DNA of 15,167 nucleotides, taken from contig JBEPTZ010000107.1 of the NCBI GenBank assembly GCA_041691815.1, positions 1 to 15,167 on the forward strand, given 5' to 3'. This stretch comes from 70-18 sp041691815. GTDB lineage: Bacteria; Pseudomonadota; Alphaproteobacteria; Acetobacterales; Acetobacteraceae. Both the position numbers and the translations under genes were made by a program. The notes beneath the pieces are model-generated. The model was not told the DNA's origin, made no database searches, and saw only the letters and a list, made by a program, of their open reading frames with translations. Shown here piece by piece: positions 12,474-15,167 of the stretch; positions within the stretch are counted from its first letter, which is position 1; each line of letters opens with the position of its first letter.

Positions 12474-14075
12474 TCATGTGCGCGTGATCAGGCGCAGAGC
12501 CTTGCGCAACGGCCGCTGGGCGAACTGCGGCAGATGCCGGGCCACCGGCCGCGCGATCCGTACGATAGCTGGCAGAACACCGGCAGATGGCGCGGGGTCG
12601 TCCGCGGGCGGGGAAATGGCAGCCGCTGATGGCTCTTCCAGCTGCCATGCGGGGCGTGCGATCTTCTCGATGACCAATTCTATTTCGTAACAACCTCCGG
12701 CGTGACGCTCCGGACCAATGGTATAATCATAGCCCGCGTCGTTGTCGGCCAGATGGCGAAGGCGATATGAGTTCGGAGGCAGTGCCTTCTCGATTTCTCC
12801 GACCAGGCTTTCCGGCGTATAGAAGCGTTTATGATCTGCATTCCACCGCGAAGGCAGGCTCATTCGTTTTTCGTACAGAAATTGGTGTGGAACCACAATG
12901 ACCAGGAAGCCGCCGATTTTCAGTACCCGGTGCCATTCCCGGATCGCCTGCTCGAAATCGGAAATATGCTCAAGACAGTGGCTGTTATAAACCGCATCCT
13001 GCGAGCAATCGGGGAACGGCAAAGTACGCCCATCGTACCCTGGATAGTCCAGTTCAACGCCGATCGCCTGCGGTAGTATCGGTTTCACGTTATCCAGGTA
13101 CCTGCGATAGCCGATATCAAGAATATGTTCACCCGACATGTATCGACTGAAAAATCCATTCTTGAGCTTTGTTTCCAGTGTCTTGCGCGCTTCTTCACCA
13201 ACATTACGCTCGATGGTGTCTGATTGCGATGTTGCGTTCGTCGGCGCCTCCGGCTGTGTCGTCGCGGCCCTCGGATTCCACCCTTCGGTACCGACCGTGA
13301 AATTGCGCTCGCTCTTGCGCGCCGACAACGATACCCAGCCGCCGCCGTCATTGACGACATGGCCGACCGTGAATCCCGACGAAACGACGAAATCCTCCAG
13401 CGCCCTGACATTCGGCATGAACCAGTTATAGTCGTCGCCGGATTCGTTGGATTTGGTGAAATACACCATCGGCAGCTTATGGAAGGCCGGCGCCGCCACC
13501 CGCATTTCCTGCTTTTCATCGTCCGACAAAGTCTTGTCGTATATCACGTTGTCGATGACCGGAGAATCAACGAACAACATTCCATCCGCGATGTCATATA
13601 TTTTATCGAGCGCCAGCAGCGGATGCCGGAGATGATAGATGACGCCAAGAAAAAGAATGACATCAAACCGGCCTTGAACCAGCGATGGCAGATCATAGAC
13701 GCTGCCGCGAATATAATGGCAGTTATCGATCTCCAGCAGCTCCCGAACCTTGTTATAGCCCGTCTTGTCCGGGTCATCCGGCCCGAGCGAGATCACCTCG
13801 GCCGCGCCGCGCCGGATGCATTCGAAGCTGAAAAATCCGTTCCACGGCGCAATATCCAACACCCGAAGCCCGTCGAGGCGCGCCGGAATTTTCAGCTTTC
13901 CCATATGCTCGACGACGTTTTTCGGCCCGACCGTCTGGTGGCCGGGAAACAACTGCCACTGCTGGAAGGTGTAGATCCCATCGAAAAAGCTGGAAATATC
14001 AAAATTGGCCGGCGGCGTCGCTCGCATTTCGATCACCTTCTGAAGCAGCATTTTACTGTCGTCTGGCTGGTTCAT
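12474..14075 (-). CDS. Double methyltransferase: CmoB/DUF1698-like domain fused to a class I SAM methyltransferase
   Basis: The 533-residue product has two methyltransferase domains. Residues 25-255 resemble the CmoB/DUF1698 group: FQQWQLFPGHQTVGPKNV (37-54), SAM motif I RVLDIAPWNGFFSFECIRRG (71-90), and DVILFLGVIYHLRHPLLAL (138-156). A linker (255-305, Thr/Pro/Asn-rich) leads to a second domain at 306-475: ILDIGYRRYLDN (318-329), VELDYPGYDGRTLPFPD (340-356), YNSHCLEHISDF (363-374), LKIGGFLVIVVPHQFLYEKR (385-404), DHKRFYTPESL (414-424). Motif I of the second domain lacks the usual GxGxG. A basic tail of about 55 residues, GC-rich in DNA, ends the protein. The methyltransferase DNA is AT-richer than all neighbours, suggesting transfer. 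Such proteins usually occur in surface-glycan loci; the acceptor is unknown. The ATG at 14075 has a poor ribosome site; the ATG at 14051 is an alternative. Confidence 0.85.
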   Translation of the reverse strand: MNQPDDSKMLLQKVIEMRATPPANFDISSFFDGIYTFQQWQLFPGHQTVGPKNVVEHMGKLKIPARLDGLRVLDIAPWNGFFSFECIRRGAAEVISLGPDDPDKTGYNKVRELLEIDNCHYIRGSVYDLPSLVQGRFDVILFLGVIYHLRHPLLALDKIYDIADGMLFVDSPVIDNVIYDKTLSDDEKQEMRVAAPAFHKLPMVYFTKSNESGDDYNWFMPNVRALEDFVVSSGFTVGHVVNDGGGWVSLSARKSERNFTVGTEGWNPRAATTQPEAPTNATSQSDTIERNVGEEARKTLETKLKNGFFSRYMSGEHILDIGYRRYLDNVKPILPQAIGVELDYPGYDGRTLPFPDCSQDAVYNSHCLEHISDFEQAIREWHRVLKIGGFLVIVVPHQFLYEKRMSLPSRWNADHKRFYTPESLVGEIEKALPPNSYRLRHLADNDAGYDYTIGPERHAGGCYEIELVIEKIARPAWQLEEPSAAAISPPADDPAPSAGVLPAIVRIARPVARHLPQFAQRPLRKALRLITRT

Positions 14076-14202
14076 TCAGCCCAGGCGCGGAATTATTCTT
14101 GATGTGCGCACCGGTCAATAGCCGTTTCACCGTTGCATCGCCCCGGCAAACTAGCCGGCTCGGGGGCAGAAAACCAGCACGTCTCCCGGCTGCGCGCATG
14201 CG

Positions 14203-14835
14203 TTATTTGGTCCCGTACAGCCGGTCCCCGGCATCCCCCAGCCCCGGCCGGATATAGCCGTGCCCGTCCAGTTCGCGATCGACGCAGGCGGTGAACACCA
14301 CCACATCGGGATGCGCCGCCCGCAGTCTCGCCACCCCCTCCGGCGCCGCCAGCAGGCAGACGAAGCGGATCTGCACCGCCCCGGCCTGTTTCAGCCGTGC
14401 GATCGCCGCCGCCGCCGAGTTGCCGGTGGCCAGCATCGGGTCCACCACCACCACCAGCCGCTCCGCCAGCGCCTCCGGCAGCTTCAGGTAATACTCCACC
14501 GGCTGCAGCGTCGCCGGGTCGCGATACAGCCCGACATGCCCGACCCGCGCCGCCGGCACCAGGTCCAGCATGCCGTCCAGGATGCCGTTGCCGGCCCGCA
14601 GGATCGATACCAGACACAGCTTCTTGCCACTGATCCGCGGCGCCTGCATCGCCTCCAGCGGCGTCTCGATCGCCACATGCTCCAGCGGCAGGTCGCGCGT
14701 CACCTCATAGGCCAGCAGCAGGCTGAGTTCACGGGCGATCCGCCGAAACCCGCTGGTCGAGGTCGTGCGGTCGCGCAGCAGGCTCAGCTTGTGCTGCACC
14801 AGCGGGTGGCCGACCACCACCAGGTTCGCCTGCAT
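14203..14835 (-). CDS. upp: Uracil phosphoribosyltransferase
   Basis: Upp makes UMP from uracil and PRPP in pyrimidine salvage. The 210-residue product (E. coli 208) shows the whole family pattern: HPLVQHKLSLLRDRTTST (10-27), YEVTRDLPLE (43-52), VSILRAGNGILDGMLDLVP (76-94), GHVGLYRDPATLQPVEYYLK (99-118), the PRPP loop VVDPMLATGNSAAAA (130-144) and the uracil-binding end GYIRPGLGDAGDRLYGTK (193-210). The ATG at 14835 is preferred: GGAGG lies 5 nt before its GGCAG spacer and the protein then starts where the family does. An ATG at 14856 in the same frame would add seven residues but has no ribosome site. It is divergent from the binding-protein gene; no uracil permease is adjacent here. Confidence 0.96.
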   Translation of the reverse strand: MQANLVVVGHPLVQHKLSLLRDRTTSTSGFRRIARELSLLLAYEVTRDLPLEHVAIETPLEAMQAPRISGKKLCLVSILRAGNGILDGMLDLVPAARVGHVGLYRDPATLQPVEYYLKLPEALAERLVVVVDPMLATGNSAAAAIARLKQAGAVQIRFVCLLAAPEGVARLRAAHPDVVVFTACVDRELDGHGYIRPGLGDAGDRLYGTK

Positions 14836-14848
14836 CTGCCCCTCCGTA

Positions 14849-14858
14849 CCATGCATGG
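14849..14858. promoter_or_regulatory. Perfect 10-bp palindrome in the upp / binding-protein divergent gap
   Basis: CCATGCATGG is a perfect palindrome 13 bp before the upp start. About 10 bp further, CCCC-AATC-GGGG (14868-14879) forms a small hairpin. Both lie in the 89-bp divergent gap and could be regulatory, but each is short enough to occur by chance. Confidence 0.25.
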
Positions 14859-14924
14859 ACGCATCCGCCCCAATCGGGGATACTGCATCCCAGCCGCCAC
14901 GCGCCAGTCTTCGGAACACACGCC

Positions 14925-15167
14925 ATGCCGCCCCAGCCCCTGGCACCCCGTCACACCCTGGCACGCCGTCAGACCCTGGCCGGCCTCGCCCTGGCCAGCC
15001 TGGTCCGTCCGGCGCGCGCCGATACCGCCCCCGCGCCCGCCCGGCCGGTCACCATCGCGCTGGTGCCGATCTTCGGCACCGACCCGTTCTACATGACGAT
15101 GAACCGTGGCGCCGCCGCCGCCGCCCGCGCCGCCGGCGCCACCTTGATGTATCAGGGCCCCGCCCAC
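14925..15167 (+). CDS. Periplasmic sugar-binding protein of an ABC transporter, N-terminal part (cut by window edge)
   Basis: The frame is open from ATG 14925 to the window end (81 codons). Residues 1-31 are a signal peptide: MPPQPLAPRHTLARRQTLAG, then LALASLVRPARA, with a twin-arginine pair ARRQTLAG ahead of the hydrophobic stretch, so Tat export is possible; Sec is also plausible. The mature part has VTIALVPIFGTDPFYMTMNR (about 40-59), then GAAAAARAAGATLMYQGP. This is the usual opening of type 1 periplasmic binding proteins of the ribose/xylose group (Peripla_BP_4), where FxxxxxxGxxxAAxxxG and YxGP recur. The rest, including ligand residues, is outside the window. It is divergent from upp by 89 bp. 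The ligand is not determinable. Confidence 0.85.
   Translation, partial: MPPQPLAPRHTLARRQTLAGLALASLVRPARADTAPAPARPVTIALVPIFGTDPFYMTMNRGAAAAARAAGATLMYQGPAH

Noticed and set aside
14143..14158. CCGGC-AAACTA-GCCGG inverted repeat downstream of upp
   Set aside because: A 5-bp stem with no T-run on the upp strand; common by chance in GC-rich DNA, so not listed as a terminator.
1..15167. tRNA/rRNA genes, CRISPR arrays, insertion sequences, toxin-antitoxin or phage-defence systems
   Set aside because: I looked on both strands and found no tRNA-like arm pattern, regular spaced repeats, transposase, terminal inverted repeats or defence-type domains; the nuclease-fold YraN is a housekeeping family.

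Overview
The window is high-GC bacterial chromosome, most likely from an alphaproteobacterium of the Acetobacteraceae/Rhodospirillales type. The sequence supports this in three ways: dense GC-ending codons, a GTTC-N7-GTTC LexA operator (the alphaproteobacterial form of the SOS box) in front of uvrA, and a run of Gram-negative genes (glycine-zipper outer-membrane lipoprotein, EnvZ/OmpR pair, periplasmic proteins). The genus cannot be fixed from the sequence alone. It reads mostly as core genome with a few accessory genes. No rRNA, tRNA, CRISPR array, insertion sequence or prophage gene is visible.

Left part (1-1978): the 5' end of uvrA leaves the window on the minus strand. Facing it on the plus strand are a glycine-zipper lipoprotein, ssb, and a 59-residue PHA-regulator-like DNA-binding protein. 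The uvrA/lipoprotein gap holds a LexA box lying between two overlapping divergent promoter candidates, so SOS control of uvrA, and perhaps of the lipoprotein-ssb side, is likely.

Middle (1998-5890): a sulfotransferase-like protein with a C-terminal coiled coil of three 18-residue repeats is divergent from a short Hsp70-fold ATPase (YegD-like, no substrate-binding domain). That gene runs into yraN, followed by an unrecognised secreted alanine/proline-rich protein.

Minus-strand block (5925-12051): read in transcription order this is glpK, a YifB/ComM-type AAA+ ATPase gene, an HpaI-type aldolase gene, then an OmpR-type regulator and EnvZ-type kinase. glpK and yifB overlap by the tetranucleotide GTGA. 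The aldolase and the two-component pair follow with gaps of 99, 73 and 22 bp. The functions differ (glycerol uptake metabolism, DNA processing, 2-keto acid aldol cleavage, envelope sensing), so co-transcription would be organisational rather than one pathway.

Right part (12141-15167): a DUF1330 protein, then a minus-strand protein with two consecutive methyltransferase domains. The methyltransferase part has clearly lower GC than its surroundings and is followed by a GC-rich tail, a sign of transfer and mosaic assembly. Then come upp (uracil phosphoribosyltransferase) and, divergently, the start of a sugar-type ABC transporter periplasmic binding protein cut by the window end.

No clear new multi-gene system is present. 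The most interesting items are the double methyltransferase, the repeat-tailed sulfotransferase, the minimal PHA-regulator DNA-binding protein, the Hsp70-YraN pair and the LexA-centred divergent promoter.
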